NCBI RefSeq assembly: GCF_019236475.1
Contig: NZ_JAFAIX010000011.1
Span: forward strand, 186,001-250,000
DNA: 64,000 nucleotides
Reading direction: 5' to 3'
DNA from: Chitinophaga sp.
Lineage (GTDB): Bacteria > Bacteroidota > Bacteroidia > Chitinophagales > Chitinophagaceae
The stretch's first letter is position 1, and each line of letters starts with the position of its first letter. The notes below the pieces were generated by a model. The model worked only from the letters and a program-made list of their open reading frames with translations, was not told the origin of the DNA and did no database searches. This document shows, one piece after another, positions 54,577 to 64,000 of the stretch. The position numbers and the translations under genes are program-made.

Positions 54577-56367
54577 TTATTTGAATGTAAGCACTTTGCC
54601 ATCGTGGCCTGTCAGCTCTACACTATAAGTACCTGTAAATTTACCAAGACGCTTTCCTGTCCAGAAGTCAAATACTTCTGTTGGTTTATCCAGTTTTACA
54701 CTGAGTTTTTTGGGAGACGACTGCCAATTGAGTAGGATAATTCTTTGCTCATTACCAGCTTTCACACGGCCTACTTCGAACTTTGTATTCTCAAATGCCG
54801 CTGCTTTACCAGTTGGCGGAGCCGCTTTCCGAAGCATATTCAGTCTTTCTGGAGAGATAGTGGTTAGGTCGTCACCACTGAGGAGCATGCCACCAGTTGC
54901 ATACAATAAGGCTGCATGGAATTGATATTCATTATTTGGCATATCACCGGTAAGTACGAGGCAATCTGGATCATTCCACCACAGACGGCCGTTCTGCCAG
55001 GAACGATACAGGTTTTCACGTCCTGATTTTTCAAATACTTCCCATTTACGTTTGATGTCCATGGAACTGCGACTACCATGCACCAAGCCCAGAGAAGGCC
55101 AGAGCGGATGGTTACATCCCAGTATGAAAGCATCACCAGTTCCTTTGATGATTGCTTCCATTCCTCTGCGATAGGCTTCTACACGAGTAGCGTTCTTATC
55201 GTAGTAAACGCCGCCATGAATAGCACCCCAGAAGTTCGCATCCAATTTGAAATAGGTGACACCCCACTGCTGACGCATCACCGTGAATACTTCTGTCAAA
55301 TGTTTTTGCACATCAGGATTCGTTCCATCCAGTACATACCAAGGCTTCATTCGCCATCCCCCGAAGGTAACTTTATCACTACGCAATGGCTGACCAGTAT
55401 TATCTTTCACCAGCCAGTCTTTATGCTCTTTAAAAACGGTGGAATTACTATCACAGATAAAAGGCGCTACCCAAATAGCAGGCTCAAAACCTTTCTCCTT
55501 GATGGTATGCAGCACCTGCTGCACATTCCCGCCAAAAGAATTACCTACTGCCAACCAGTCGCCCATATGCGGCTGATAGCCATCATCCAACTGAATATAC
55601 TTCAGTACGGGCGCATTGGTTTTGATATAATCCAGGTTATCGTATACGTTTTTCGCAGTCACTTTCGGACCGAAGCAATACCAGGAGCACCATCCATCTG
55701 GAGGGGCTTTGAACTCCAATCGAGGATGGTTTTTCTGAATTCTTCCAGCGAATTTATCCAGCAACTGATTACCATCTTTTCCATTGGTGACCATCAATTC
55801 CTCCAACTGGAATTCCTTGCCTGGCGCCAATTCCATGTTTTCCAGATCTTCCGCTAGTTTGATCGTGTCTTTCGAAATATAAAATTTACCCACCCAACGG
55901 TTACTGCTGGTATACCCCAACAATAATTCAGCATCTGCGGATGGATAAAGTCTTAACAGATTATATACGGCGAGATAGCCGTCTGGCTGAGGAATGCGGT
56001 AATGGCCCGCATCGGTGTAGTTGCCAATGGTCTCGGGCTTCTCCAGTGTGCCGGCCGTCTGCGTCAGCATCTGGAAACCTTCTGCATAAAATGGCGTACT
56101 ACCAGGCAATACTTTCGCCACACTACCCAAGATTACTTCTTTCAGGCGAATAGGTGCACTACCGGTATTGACTATACGAATATTACAAACTTCATTATTC
56201 CAGGTTCTGAATAACTTAACAGTAGCAGGCGCCACAGCACCATTGGCCTGATAGATAGTACCAGGGCTGTTTTTGAGCGACTGTATAAACTGATCTGATA
56301 CGCCTGCCATGGCCGACAAGCCCGCCAGCAGGACGCTACCCAGCAGAGAGAAAAACTGTTTCTTCAT
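54577..56367 (-). CDS. GH36/GH27-clan alpha-galactosidase-like protein
   Basis: 596 residues with a signal peptide (MKKQFFSLLGSVLLAGLSAMA). An N-terminal beta-sandwich (about 25-210) is followed by a GH-D clan TIM barrel: PPDGWCSWYCFG, IQLDDGYQPHMGDW, FEPAIWVAPFI, the nucleophile Asp in TYFKLDANFWGA and the acid/base region WWNDPDCLVL. The C-terminal beta domain has NWQSSPKKLSVKLDKP. It should release alpha-galactosyl residues. Adjacent to the lyase gene and 23 bp from the fucosidase gene in one operon. Confidence 0.92.
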   Translation of the reverse strand: MKKQFFSLLGSVLLAGLSAMAGVSDQFIQSLKNSPGTIYQANGAVAPATVKLFRTWNNEVCNIRIVNTGSAPIRLKEVILGSVAKVLPGSTPFYAEGFQMLTQTAGTLEKPETIGNYTDAGHYRIPQPDGYLAVYNLLRLYPSADAELLLGYTSSNRWVGKFYISKDTIKLAEDLENMELAPGKEFQLEELMVTNGKDGNQLLDKFAGRIQKNHPRLEFKAPPDGWCSWYCFGPKVTAKNVYDNLDYIKTNAPVLKYIQLDDGYQPHMGDWLAVGNSFGGNVQQVLHTIKEKGFEPAIWVAPFICDSNSTVFKEHKDWLVKDNTGQPLRSDKVTFGGWRMKPWYVLDGTNPDVQKHLTEVFTVMRQQWGVTYFKLDANFWGAIHGGVYYDKNATRVEAYRRGMEAIIKGTGDAFILGCNHPLWPSLGLVHGSRSSMDIKRKWEVFEKSGRENLYRSWQNGRLWWNDPDCLVLTGDMPNNEYQFHAALLYATGGMLLSGDDLTTISPERLNMLRKAAPPTGKAAAFENTKFEVGRVKAGNEQRIILLNWQSSPKKLSVKLDKPTEVFDFWTGKRLGKFTGTYSVELTGHDGKVLTFK

Positions 56368-56390
56368 CGTGAAATTTATTAAGGACGATT

Positions 56391-58256
56391 TTATTGCGCT
56401 GTTAATTGCAGCTCAAATAATTTCATCAGTTCTTTTGTGTTATTAGTTGCCGGCTGTAGGGAGACAACATACTCTCCAGGAGCCAGTGTTACTTTACCAA
56501 TCGATTCATTGATAGCGCCCTTCTGCGCAGGCACTGTACCTGTAAGCTGTTGCTGTCCTACTTTTACGGTGTACTGCTGACCAGCCAGGTCGCTCAGGTA
56601 TTTTGCAGAAAAACTGAACGTAGCCTTCTTTACCACCCTCACTTTCCAGCTCAACTGCTGATCGGGACGAGCGATGCCCGCCACCCAATAACTGGCCGTC
56701 TTCCCATCACCTTTTGAAAACCCTTTGCCAGTCTGGTCTGCATCATATGCCAGTAAACGATTTGTAATGCCATCCGCATCCAACTCTCTTGGCAAAGTAG
56801 TAGCAGGCAATTTATCTGCCAGCTCCAGCACTACCACACTGTTGATCGTATCAGGTGCGGCTTTAGGCAGTGTAACGCTAACGTCCGTACGATTTACCAC
56901 TGCTGTTTTGAGGGCTGCGGTAGTATTCATCAGGTAAGCTTTTTTCACTTTACCTGTCAATCCGCCTACTGTCAGGACGCCATTTCTAGGCCATGAGAAA
57001 ACGTGTAGGAAAAGTTTATTGTCTTTCTGGGTAACTTCTCCCCAGGGCTGAATGGGCAATGGTGCTGCTGCTGTACCATAAATACTGTTACCATATCGTT
57101 GCATCCAGGAACCAATGCCGTGTAGTATAACCGTGTCTCTCGGATCTATTACACCATTGCCTTCAGGCCCTATATTCATCAGTAAATTTCCTCCTCTGTC
57201 GGCCGCCTTTGCGAGTAGTCGAATGAAAAACGAAACGGGTTTATGACTATCATCGAATTTAGAATAGCCATAAGATTCGTTGGTAGTGGGGATTGCCTCC
57301 CAATCGCCGGTTACAGGATAGAACTCCGCCGGACGGTCGGAAGTATTGATATAATCCCCGAAAGAATAGTCATTGCTGCGCGCCAGTCTTCCATTTACAA
57401 CCACATTGTTATCCACAGAGCGGATCGCTTCCAGGATACGGATATTCTCGCTCAACGGCAGTTTATGCGGCGTATCAAACCAGAGAATATCCGGATGATA
57501 CTTTGCAATGAGTTCTTTTATCTGTGGTATTGCTTTTTCATCTACATATTTCACGGCTTTAGGTAACAATTCCGGATGTACATCAAACCAGTTGCGACCT
57601 CCATGCAGGTCTTTATCTCCTCCAGGATTGTCGTAATCCCAGTCGTTACCAGGTGCATCTGGATGTTCCCAATCAAATGCATGGGAATAATAAAAGCCGA
57701 AACGAATGCCGTATTTCTTACAGGCGGCAGATAATTCCGCCATCGGGTCCCGATGGAATTTGGAATTTTTAATGCTGTAATCGCCGATAGCAGTAGGATA
57801 CATCGCTACGCCATCATGGTGTTTCGCCGTGATAACGAGATAGCGCATACCTGCCGCTTTGATCATTTTCACCCATGCGTCTGCGTTAAAATCAACCGGA
57901 TTGAAAGTGCGGATCAACAGGGAATCATATTCCCCTCTGCGAATCCTCTCCTTTCTCATCAGGTGTTCTGCATAGCCGCCTACTTTCTTGCCTTTCCATT
58001 CCCCACCGGGTACAGAATACACGCCCCAGTGGATAAAGCAGCCGAAGCGGGCGTCTCTCCACCATGCAATGCGACTATCATGGGCATTCATCGAAGTTTT
58101 CCACCAGCCATTCACGGCTTTATCAATCGCTTGCTGATCGCGGGATACCGCCTTCTGACTCAGTACGCCATCATCATCTCCTTTCACTTGTGCCATCGCA
58201 GGTGCAGCGATAACGCCAACGCCTACACTCAGTATTATATGTTTCAGGTATTTCAT
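56391..58256 (-). CDS. GH29 alpha-L-fucosidase
   Basis: 621 residues with a signal peptide. The catalytic TIM barrel (about 45-400) begins ARFGCFIHWGVYSVPGGEW and has LVITAKHHDGVAMYP, GFYYSHAFDWEHPD and the candidate nucleophile Asp in ILWFDTPHKL, then ADRGGNLLMNIGPEGNG, all GH29 signatures. A C-terminal beta domain (LQPATNNTKELMKLFELQL) completes it. It hydrolyses alpha-L-fucosides with retention. It sits beside a GH95 fucosidase, so fucose is clearly a target residue of this operon. Confidence 0.95.
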   Translation of the reverse strand: MKYLKHIILSVGVGVIAAPAMAQVKGDDDGVLSQKAVSRDQQAIDKAVNGWWKTSMNAHDSRIAWWRDARFGCFIHWGVYSVPGGEWKGKKVGGYAEHLMRKERIRRGEYDSLLIRTFNPVDFNADAWVKMIKAAGMRYLVITAKHHDGVAMYPTAIGDYSIKNSKFHRDPMAELSAACKKYGIRFGFYYSHAFDWEHPDAPGNDWDYDNPGGDKDLHGGRNWFDVHPELLPKAVKYVDEKAIPQIKELIAKYHPDILWFDTPHKLPLSENIRILEAIRSVDNNVVVNGRLARSNDYSFGDYINTSDRPAEFYPVTGDWEAIPTTNESYGYSKFDDSHKPVSFFIRLLAKAADRGGNLLMNIGPEGNGVIDPRDTVILHGIGSWMQRYGNSIYGTAAAPLPIQPWGEVTQKDNKLFLHVFSWPRNGVLTVGGLTGKVKKAYLMNTTAALKTAVVNRTDVSVTLPKAAPDTINSVVVLELADKLPATTLPRELDADGITNRLLAYDADQTGKGFSKGDGKTASYWVAGIARPDQQLSWKVRVVKKATFSFSAKYLSDLAGQQYTVKVGQQQLTGTVPAQKGAINESIGKVTLAPGEYVVSLQPATNNTKELMKLFELQLTAQ

Positions 58257-58270
58257 AACGGAAATTGATA

Positions 58271-60811
58271 CTATTTGGTGATGGTATAGGATTTTCCACC
58301 AACGGTTGGCAGATCGTATTCAAATACCTGTTTCAGATCCAGCGAAGCCAGTTTGGAAGCGTCTTTCACTTCTGTTTTTCCTGTCATTGCTAATGTATAG
58401 AAAGGGTTCTGATTGGCTCCTGATGCGGGTTTAGCACCTACAATTTTTACTGGCTGCTGTACCCTTACGCGACAATTCCCTCCTAACGAAGAGCGTATAG
58501 TCGCACTCGTTAACTGGCCGTCTTTCCAACTCATATCCACTTCAAATCCGCCTCTGGCTTTCAAACCTTTCACAGAACCGGTTGGCCATGCATCTGGTAA
58601 AGCCGGCAACAGGTAAATAGCGCCATCATGGCTTTGCAGCAGCATTTCCGTGATACCAGAAGTTACGCCGAAGTTGCCATCAATCTGGAATGGAGGATGT
58701 GCATCAAATAGGTTGGCATAGCTACCACCGCTGTTATCCGCCACACTAACGGCTTGTCCGCCAGCGAGGAACAACTGTTTATTCAACATCGTATAGGCGT
58801 GGTTGCCATCTTCCAGACGGGCCCACCAGTTGATTTTCCAGGATTTGGACCAGCCGGTACCACCATCTCCACGGAGGAGCAAACTACGTTTAGCCGCTTC
58901 CGATAGTGTAGCATCATGACGCGGAGAAATGAAGTTGCCAGGGAAAAGGCCATATAGGTGAGACACGTGTCTGTGGCTGTCTTTAGGATCATCCCAGTCT
59001 TTGTACCATTCCTGTAATTGTCCATACTGACCTGCATGGAAAGGATACATTTCAGACAGTGTTTTGGTCAATCTGTTGGCCAGTTCCGGGTTTTTACCAA
59101 GGACTTTCGATGCGAGGATGGTATTGTTAAATAAGTCACGAATAATGGAAAGATCCATGGTAGTGGCAATGCTCACAGAACCAGTGGCTTTGCCGTCTAC
59201 ACGGAAATTATTCTCCGGTGTAGTAGCAGGACTGGTTACCCAATAACCGTTATCATCTTTGATGAGCCAGTCCAGCATGAATTCGCAGGAGCCTTCCAAC
59301 TGTGGATAAATAGACGCGAGGAATTTTTTATCGCCGGTATATTGATAATGTTCCCAGAGGTGACGCGTCAGCCAAGCGCCGCCCATAGGCCAAATAGCCC
59401 ATTTAGGATTACCGCTTGGATCATTGAAATCAATACCGCCAGCAGGGTAAGTCATTCCCCAGAGATCGGAATTATGATGCGCGGTCCAGCCTTTTGCGCC
59501 ATAGTTAACGGAAGCGGTAGTACGCCCATTCTTGGCCAGCAGGCTGATAAAATTGAACAATGGTTCTGTACATTCTGAGAGGTTCGCCGATTCAGAAGGC
59601 CAGTAGTTCATTTCAGTATTGATGTTGATGGTATAGTTTGAGCCCCAAGGTGGCTGTAGTTCTTTATTCCAGAGGCCTTGGAGGTTCATAGCAGTACCTC
59701 CATTGCGGGAACCAGCTATCATCAAGTAACGACCATACTGATACAACAAGGTAGTCAGTTGTGGATCGCGGTTGCCACCAGCAGCAGTGTAGTATTTCAA
59801 ACGCTGGTCTGTAGCCTGTTTCGCGCTGCCGTCGTCGCCGAGATTGAGGGCCACCCTGTTAAACAGGTTAGTATAATCTTTTTCGTGACCAGACAAGAGC
59901 TGTGCATATGGCATCGCTGCCGCTTTGTCCAGTGCCGTTTTTGCGCGGGCCACAGCATCTGCACGTACGCCCTCGCGGGTATAGCTTGTACCGATAGATA
60001 GCAGCAACACCACATCCGTAGCGTTTTTCACATGGATACCGCTTGTATCTTCGGTGATTTTGCCATCTTTTGAGGTAGCTTGTAAATGCACCGCATAGCT
60101 GACAGGATCGCTGCCATCTTCGCCTTTACCGTATACTACTTGCTCTTTTTCATAAGCGCGGGCAGCCACGTAGGATGGGCAACTACCACTCATCGCAATG
60201 TAGTGTTTCGCTTTATCCACCACCTTATTGGTATGCGGCATTGGGTTCGCAAAACGGGTATCAAAGCTAATAGCACCTGGTTTGCTGGCGGTGAGTCGCA
60301 TAACGAGCAACTGCGCCGGATAGCTGATGAATGTTTGTCGCGTATATACGATACCGTTAGCACTGAATTTCACGGTACTTACACCGGTATTCAGGTCTAG
60401 TTCCCGGTGATAAGCTTCCGTATTACCAGGAATGTTATTATCTAAGAAGAGGCTGCCCAGTGTGAGATAACGGGCACTGTATTTACCCATCATTTCACGG
60501 GAGAGCTTATCTGCCTCCATGTACTTTTCTTCTTTCAGGAGTTGGCGTACTTGCGGCAGGATTTCTTTCGCGTTCGGATTATTGCCGTTGCGGGGAGTGC
60601 CTGACCAGAGGGTCGCTTCATTGAGTTGCAGTTCTTCCGTCTGTACACCGCCAAATACCATGGCCCCAATGCGACCGTTGCCCAGTGGCAGGGCTTCTAC
60701 CCATTGTGAGGCAGGTTGTTTGTACCAAAGCTTCAGGAGAGAATCCGGTGGCGCTGCATGCACTCCTAATGCCGACAAGCATAGGCTGATGCTTAAAAAA
60801 TATCTGTTCAT
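58271..60811 (-). CDS. GH95 alpha-L-fucosidase (or alpha-L-galactosidase)
   Basis: 846 residues with a signal peptide ([20 protein letters not shown]). An N-terminal super-beta-sandwich domain ([39 protein letters not shown]) is followed by an (alpha/alpha)6 barrel with [27 protein letters not shown] (Glu), [14 protein letters not shown] and [19 protein letters not shown] (Asp). The Asn/Asp/Glu set is that of inverting GH95 enzymes, which cut alpha-1,2-linked L-fucose or L-galactose. Fourteen base pairs from GH29 in the same operon. Confidence 0.96.
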   Translation of the reverse strand: MNRYFLSISLCLSALGVHAAPPDSLLKLWYKQPASQWVEALPLGNGRIGAMVFGGVQTEELQLNEATLWSGTPRNGNNPNAKEILPQVRQLLKEEKYMEADKLSREMMGKYSARYLTLGSLFLDNNIPGNTEAYHRELDLNTGVSTVKFSANGIVYTRQTFISYPAQLLVMRLTASKPGAISFDTRFANPMPHTNKVVDKAKHYIAMSGSCPSYVAARAYEKEQVVYGKGEDGSDPVSYAVHLQATSKDGKITEDTSGIHVKNATDVVLLLSIGTSYTREGVRADAVARAKTALDKAAAMPYAQLLSGHEKDYTNLFNRVALNLGDDGSAKQATDQRLKYYTAAGGNRDPQLTTLLYQYGRYLMIAGSRNGGTAMNLQGLWNKELQPPWGSNYTININTEMNYWPSESANLSECTEPLFNFISLLAKNGRTTASVNYGAKGWTAHHNSDLWGMTYPAGGIDFNDPSGNPKWAIWPMGGAWLTRHLWEHYQYTGDKKFLASIYPQLEGSCEFMLDWLIKDDNGYWVTSPATTPENNFRVDGKATGSVSIATTMDLSIIRDLFNNTILASKVLGKNPELANRLTKTLSEMYPFHAGQYGQLQEWYKDWDDPKDSHRHVSHLYGLFPGNFISPRHDATLSEAAKRSLLLRGDGGTGWSKSWKINWWARLEDGNHAYTMLNKQLFLAGGQAVSVADNSGGSYANLFDAHPPFQIDGNFGVTSGITEMLLQSHDGAIYLLPALPDAWPTGSVKGLKARGGFEVDMSWKDGQLTSATIRSSLGGNCRVRVQQPVKIVGAKPASGANQNPFYTLAMTGKTEVKDASKLASLDLKQVFEYDLPTVGGKSYTITK

Positions 60812-60829
60812 CTGTTGGCAGATTAAGGA

Positions 60830-63286
60830 TTATAATTCTATCAAACCTGTTGTTAAACCATCGGCGGTAGCGGCTACAACACTTTTACCGTTATTGTTGA
60901 CAATGCGAATGCTCGCTTGACCGTTGGCCAATTGTACTTTGCGAGAACCGCCAGCAGTGCCCAAATCATCGATCAGGGTGCCATTTCCAGCAACAGACCA
61001 AGTAATCTGGTTCGCTGCATCCAGGCAGAGCACACCATTTGCGTCTACTGCTTTCACTTTCACCAATGTGGTATTGCCTTGGTTTTCCTTTTCCACAATC
61101 AGTCTCGCAGGTTTGCTCCATTTCTCTGTTTGGTAAGTCCAGGTGGTTTCATCTGTCACCGTGGTTTTGCCGTTGCGGGCTACTACCCGGATATTATTCT
61201 GACCAGCTTGCAGTACCACTTTCCAGCGAAGGCCCGCAGCCGGGAAGTTCTGGCTATCGCGTTTTTTCACACCGGCACTTTTGCCGTTTACAAAGAGTTC
61301 TGCTTCAGGGCAGTTGGAATATACTCGCACTTCTTTCTCTTCTCCTGCATTGCCCCAACGAATAGGCCAGTTGTGGCCGTAGATATGTGCCATTGGCTGT
61401 GTGAGCCAGTAGGATTGGAATACAAAGTATATTTCTTTTGGCGTGAGATCGCGTGCTACAATGCCTTTCTGATTAACATAAGGGACAGGATTCTCCGGAC
61501 GCAGTGGCGTAGAGAAATCTTTGAATACCCAATAAGCGCTACCAGTAAGCGTAGGCATTGTTTCTTGTTCCTTCAGGTGCCAGTCTACCAGGTTTACCGC
61601 ATAAGACTCAGACCAGTCGCCATCTTTGGAGGCGCGTGCATTACCGCCGGTAAGCGCGAAATCTCCCGTACGTTCATCGGCACCTTTTCCGGTCGCAATC
61701 TGTTGTATAAAGAATTCAGGATTTTCGGAATATCTGCCTTGGTGGCTATCCGCGCCCCATTCCGCATGGAAGAAGTGTTTTACACGGTCGATTTCCTTCA
61801 GGGTTTCCTGTTTGTACTCCGTATAACGACCGCGGTACCATCCTGCCCAGATAGAAGGAGAATACACATCTACGATATCCTTACAGAAATCGCAGCGGCG
61901 AATGGTGGTGAGGCGGGTGCTATCCAGTTGATGCGCCAGGTGATGGAGCTCCGACATGAAGTTGCGGATCTTTTCCTTATCGAATTCAGGGAAATCGCCA
62001 GGCCAGTCGTTTTCGTTACCGAGGCCCCAGAGGATCACGGCAGGATGATTACGATGCTGGCTGATCATGTTCGTCAGCATTCTTCTCGCTTGTTCCTTAT
62101 AGATGGGGCCACCGAGGCCGCCGCGGCACCAAGGAATTTCTTCCCATACGAGGATACCGAGACTATCGCAGAGTTGGAGTACCAGCGGATGTTGCTGATA
62201 GTGGCCGAGGCGGATGAAGTTGGTCCCCATTTGTTTCATGAGGATCATTTCTTTTCGGATGGTCGCATCATCCATGGCAGCCGCTACGCCCGCATGATCT
62301 TCATGACGGTGCGTACCGCGGAGCAGGAGGCGTTTACCATTCAGCAAGAATGGGCCATGCTCTTCAAATTTAAAGTGGCGGAAACCGGTAGTACCGGACC
62401 ATTCCGCAGTACCAGCAGTGGAGCTGATACGGGCAGTGACAGTATATAGGTTGGGCTGATCTAGAGACCAGCGAACAGGTTTTTTAATGGAGATCGTTGC
62501 CAGTTGTTGTTCTCCGGAGGAGAGCGATAAAGGCTGTGTGATTATTTTCACCACTTGGTTGCGCGGGTCGCGCACGGTGATTTCCAGGTTTGCATCTTTT
62601 AGGTTTGCGGCATTGATAAAAGAAGAAGAGAAGGTCAGTGTACCTTCATTTCCGGTCGCATCTGTAGTGGCCTGCATATGGAAAGCATCGAAGGCAAGTG
62701 CAGGCGTGTATACCAGTTCCAACGGTCTGTAAACACCACCATATACATTGAAATCCGACATAGAAGAAGGAATCATTTCCAGGTCGCGGGTATTATCTGC
62801 GCGGATGGCCACAGGCACTTTTCCTTTGAAGCGTTTGGCTTCAGGGGATTGCAGGAAGTTTTTCACCGCATCAGTGATATCCACAGACCATTCATCGTAT
62901 CCACCGGTGTGGGAGCCTACCAATTGCGTATATACATATACGTTAGTTTTTTGTCCTGATCCGAGGAAGTGGAGAAAAGTGCGACCGTTATTATATGGAT
63001 TTTTAATATCCATGTTGGTCCGGTACCATCCGGGGCCTTGGTAGAAGTTTACATCTGGATCTACGCCATCGCGGTCGTTGAAGCAGTGAGGGATGGTTAC
63101 TTTCTGCCAGAGCGGTACAGTTTCCGGGCTTCCTTCTGAGGCTGGGCGCATGGCTTCCCATACTCCTCCGAGGTCACTTTTCAGGAAATCCCACTGATTG
63201 TTGACACGAATGGTTTGTTGGGCCATTAGTACGTGGCAGGAACAAAGGAGGGCACAGAGCCAAAAGGAAAATACTTTTCTCATCAT
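60830..63286 (-). CDS. GH2-family beta-glycosidase with C-terminal Ig-like domains
   Basis: 818 residues with a signal peptide (MMRKVFSFWLCALLCSCHVLMAQ). Sugar-binding domain (TIPHCFNDRDG, GGVYRPLELVY), Ig-like domain, TIM barrel with the acid/base Glu in LWGLGNENDWPG and the nucleophile Glu in FHAEWGADSH, then DUF4982-type (VRVYSNCPEAELFVNGKSAGV) and invasin-like (VKAVDANGVLCLDAANQITWSVAG) C-terminal domains. First gene of the operon after a TACGTTTG -7 element. Beta-galactosidase, beta-glucuronidase and related activities are all possible for this architecture. Confidence 0.93.
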   Translation of the reverse strand: MMRKVFSFWLCALLCSCHVLMAQQTIRVNNQWDFLKSDLGGVWEAMRPASEGSPETVPLWQKVTIPHCFNDRDGVDPDVNFYQGPGWYRTNMDIKNPYNNGRTFLHFLGSGQKTNVYVYTQLVGSHTGGYDEWSVDITDAVKNFLQSPEAKRFKGKVPVAIRADNTRDLEMIPSSMSDFNVYGGVYRPLELVYTPALAFDAFHMQATTDATGNEGTLTFSSSFINAANLKDANLEITVRDPRNQVVKIITQPLSLSSGEQQLATISIKKPVRWSLDQPNLYTVTARISSTAGTAEWSGTTGFRHFKFEEHGPFLLNGKRLLLRGTHRHEDHAGVAAAMDDATIRKEMILMKQMGTNFIRLGHYQQHPLVLQLCDSLGILVWEEIPWCRGGLGGPIYKEQARRMLTNMISQHRNHPAVILWGLGNENDWPGDFPEFDKEKIRNFMSELHHLAHQLDSTRLTTIRRCDFCKDIVDVYSPSIWAGWYRGRYTEYKQETLKEIDRVKHFFHAEWGADSHQGRYSENPEFFIQQIATGKGADERTGDFALTGGNARASKDGDWSESYAVNLVDWHLKEQETMPTLTGSAYWVFKDFSTPLRPENPVPYVNQKGIVARDLTPKEIYFVFQSYWLTQPMAHIYGHNWPIRWGNAGEEKEVRVYSNCPEAELFVNGKSAGVKKRDSQNFPAAGLRWKVVLQAGQNNIRVVARNGKTTVTDETTWTYQTEKWSKPARLIVEKENQGNTTLVKVKAVDANGVLCLDAANQITWSVAGNGTLIDDLGTAGGSRKVQLANGQASIRIVNNNGKSVVAATADGLTTGLIEL

Positions 63287-63332
63287 AACGGGACAGCAGC
63301 TTTAAATAATACTAGCGAATCAGTGAAATATG

Positions 63333-63340
63333 CAAACGTA
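63333..63340 (-). promoter_or_regulatory. -7 element for the glycoside-hydrolase operon
   Basis: Minus-strand TACGTTTG fits TAnnTTTG, 46 bp upstream of the GH2 start. It overlaps a TGCA...TGCA dyad (63332-63345). No clear -33. Confidence 0.4.
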
Positions 63341-63575
63341 TGCACCACTACAATTTAGAATATAAAATGGAATAGCTTGGTTGACACTGTTTACGGCATC
63401 CAAATTACGCAATCGATTGCACAAAATACGGTAAAATTTTATCTTTTTCGCATAGCATTTTCAGGTAGTCCAGCGCATTGATAAGCGCGTCTGGAGCAGG
63501 AATACAGGTAAATTCCGCTAAAATCTGCGTTGGCAATAGAAGAGGGAAGTAATTAATACTGTGGTGCGGGACGCA

Positions 63576-64000
63576 TCAGATTAAATGTTCTTTCATTGCT
63601 TTAACGATGGCATTGGAGCGGGAGTTAACCTCCAGTTTTCTGTAGATGTTCATAATATGTGAGCGCACGGTGCCCACGCTGATATGGCAATGTTCTGAAA
63701 TCTGTTTGTAGGTATCCCCATCCACCAGGCATCGCAGGATTTCCTTTTCTCTTGGCGATAATCCATAAGTATCCTGCTGTACTGGTTGCACAGATGAGCG
63801 CTCTTTATTAAAAAAAGCCAACACTTTATTTACCGCTACCAGGTTGGAATGAATAGCTGCTTCATACACTCTCGATAAAAACTCCGAAAGCGTAACAGGT
63901 GGAATTTTATCCAACTGGATGCCTTCTGCCGGCACCTGTACCTGTGAAACAGCATTATTATCCTCCCTTAAACTGAGTAGAATAACATTAATATCAGGAT
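63576..64000 (-). CDS. NarL/LuxR-type response regulator, C-terminal part
   Basis: About 141 residues of a gene whose start lies beyond the right edge. The visible part begins with the end of a receiver domain (PDINVILLSL, then a linker EFLSRVYEAAIHSN) and has a complete GerE/LuxR helix-turn-helix: YGLSPREKEILRCLVDGDTYKQISEHCHISVGTVRSHIMNIYRKL. It should bind DNA when phosphorylated. Placed directly upstream of the glycoside-hydrolase operon on the same strand, 289 bp away, it is a candidate regulator of that operon. A GTG at 63935 is not the true start because the frame continues to the edge. Confidence 0.85.
   Translation of the reverse strand, partial: PDINVILLSLREDNNAVSQVQVPAEGIQLDKIPPVTLSEFLSRVYEAAIHSNLVAVNKVLAFFNKERSSVQPVQQDTYGLSPREKEILRCLVDGDTYKQISEHCHISVGTVRSHIMNIYRKLEVNSRSNAIVKAMKEHLI

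Noticed and set aside
60917-62449. A 510-codon open frame on the plus strand opposite the GH2 gene
   Set aside because: It is antisense to a complete GH2 enzyme with signal peptide and catalytic motifs. The plus-strand protein has no domain logic and is His/Ile/Phe-rich in the manner of a shadow frame.
1-64000. CRISPR array, insertion sequence or prophage
   Set aside because: No regularly spaced repeats, no transposase or integrase, and no phage structural genes were found. The repeats seen are hairpin pairs at gene ends.

Overview
The window looks like a chromosomal segment of a Bacteroidota bacterium, most likely a Chitinophaga-like member of the Chitinophagaceae. The evidence is a SusC/RagA TonB-dependent transporter at the left edge, a FecR anti-sigma factor, LytTR signalling, a fused E1 alpha-beta 2-oxoacid dehydrogenase, a stand-alone MutS-like ATPase, Ctc-type L25, a large glycoside-hydrolase operon, and many start regions carrying the Bacteroidota -7 element TAnnTTTG instead of a sigma70 -10 box. 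I saw no tRNA, rRNA, CRISPR array, prophage or insertion sequence.

Layout. 1-5.0 kb (minus strand): start of a SusC gene cut by the window edge, a 0.7-kb intergenic region, a MutS-like ATPase, and an overlapping LytTR response regulator/histidine kinase pair. 5.2-25 kb: mostly housekeeping genes. These are a beta-lactamase-fold lipoprotein, E1 oxidoreductase with a divergent MarR regulator, FAH-family hydrolase, pth, rplY (ctc), prs, radC, a Gfo/Idh oxidoreductase, ispD, queA, a double-NBD peptide-type ABC ATPase, AMP nucleosidase, an HsdR-N nuclease-like protein, glutamate dehydrogenase, ccmDCB, accC and a GtrA-like protein. 25.2-26.1 kb: a HigBA-type toxin-antitoxin pair behind a perfect palindrome. 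26-36 kb: tdk, a proline-rich protein, kdtA, then a plus-strand nucleotide-sugar operon (aminotransferase, ugd, UDP-glucuronate decarboxylase, rfbB, rfbC, rfbD) that supplies surface-glycan precursors. 36-45 kb: tyrS, a MacB/FtsX-like permease and two adjacent amidohydrolase genes.

45-64 kb is carbohydrate catabolism. A glycerate kinase and mannonate dehydratase (uxuA) lie on the plus strand. On the minus strand are a GH2 enzyme, a FecR anti-sigma factor divergent from an unusual sigma-like/transmembrane/TPR fusion, and a tight five-gene operon: GH2, GH95, GH29, GH36 and an alginate-lyase-fold protein. The C-terminal half of a NarL-type response regulator sits at the right edge. Together these suggest breakdown of a fucosylated, galactose- and uronate-containing glycan, with uronate entering through UxuA. 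The substrate is inference.

The most striking non-coding signal is a composite element of two hairpins found three times (about 19.6, 40.25 and 48.25 kb). Each copy sits just 3' of a minus-strand stop codon. The stems are maintained by paired base changes and the loops are conserved. Other points worth checking are the sigma-TM-TPR fusion, amidohydrolase domains lacking their metal-binding HxH, and a decayed tandem copy of the ccmD 3' end.
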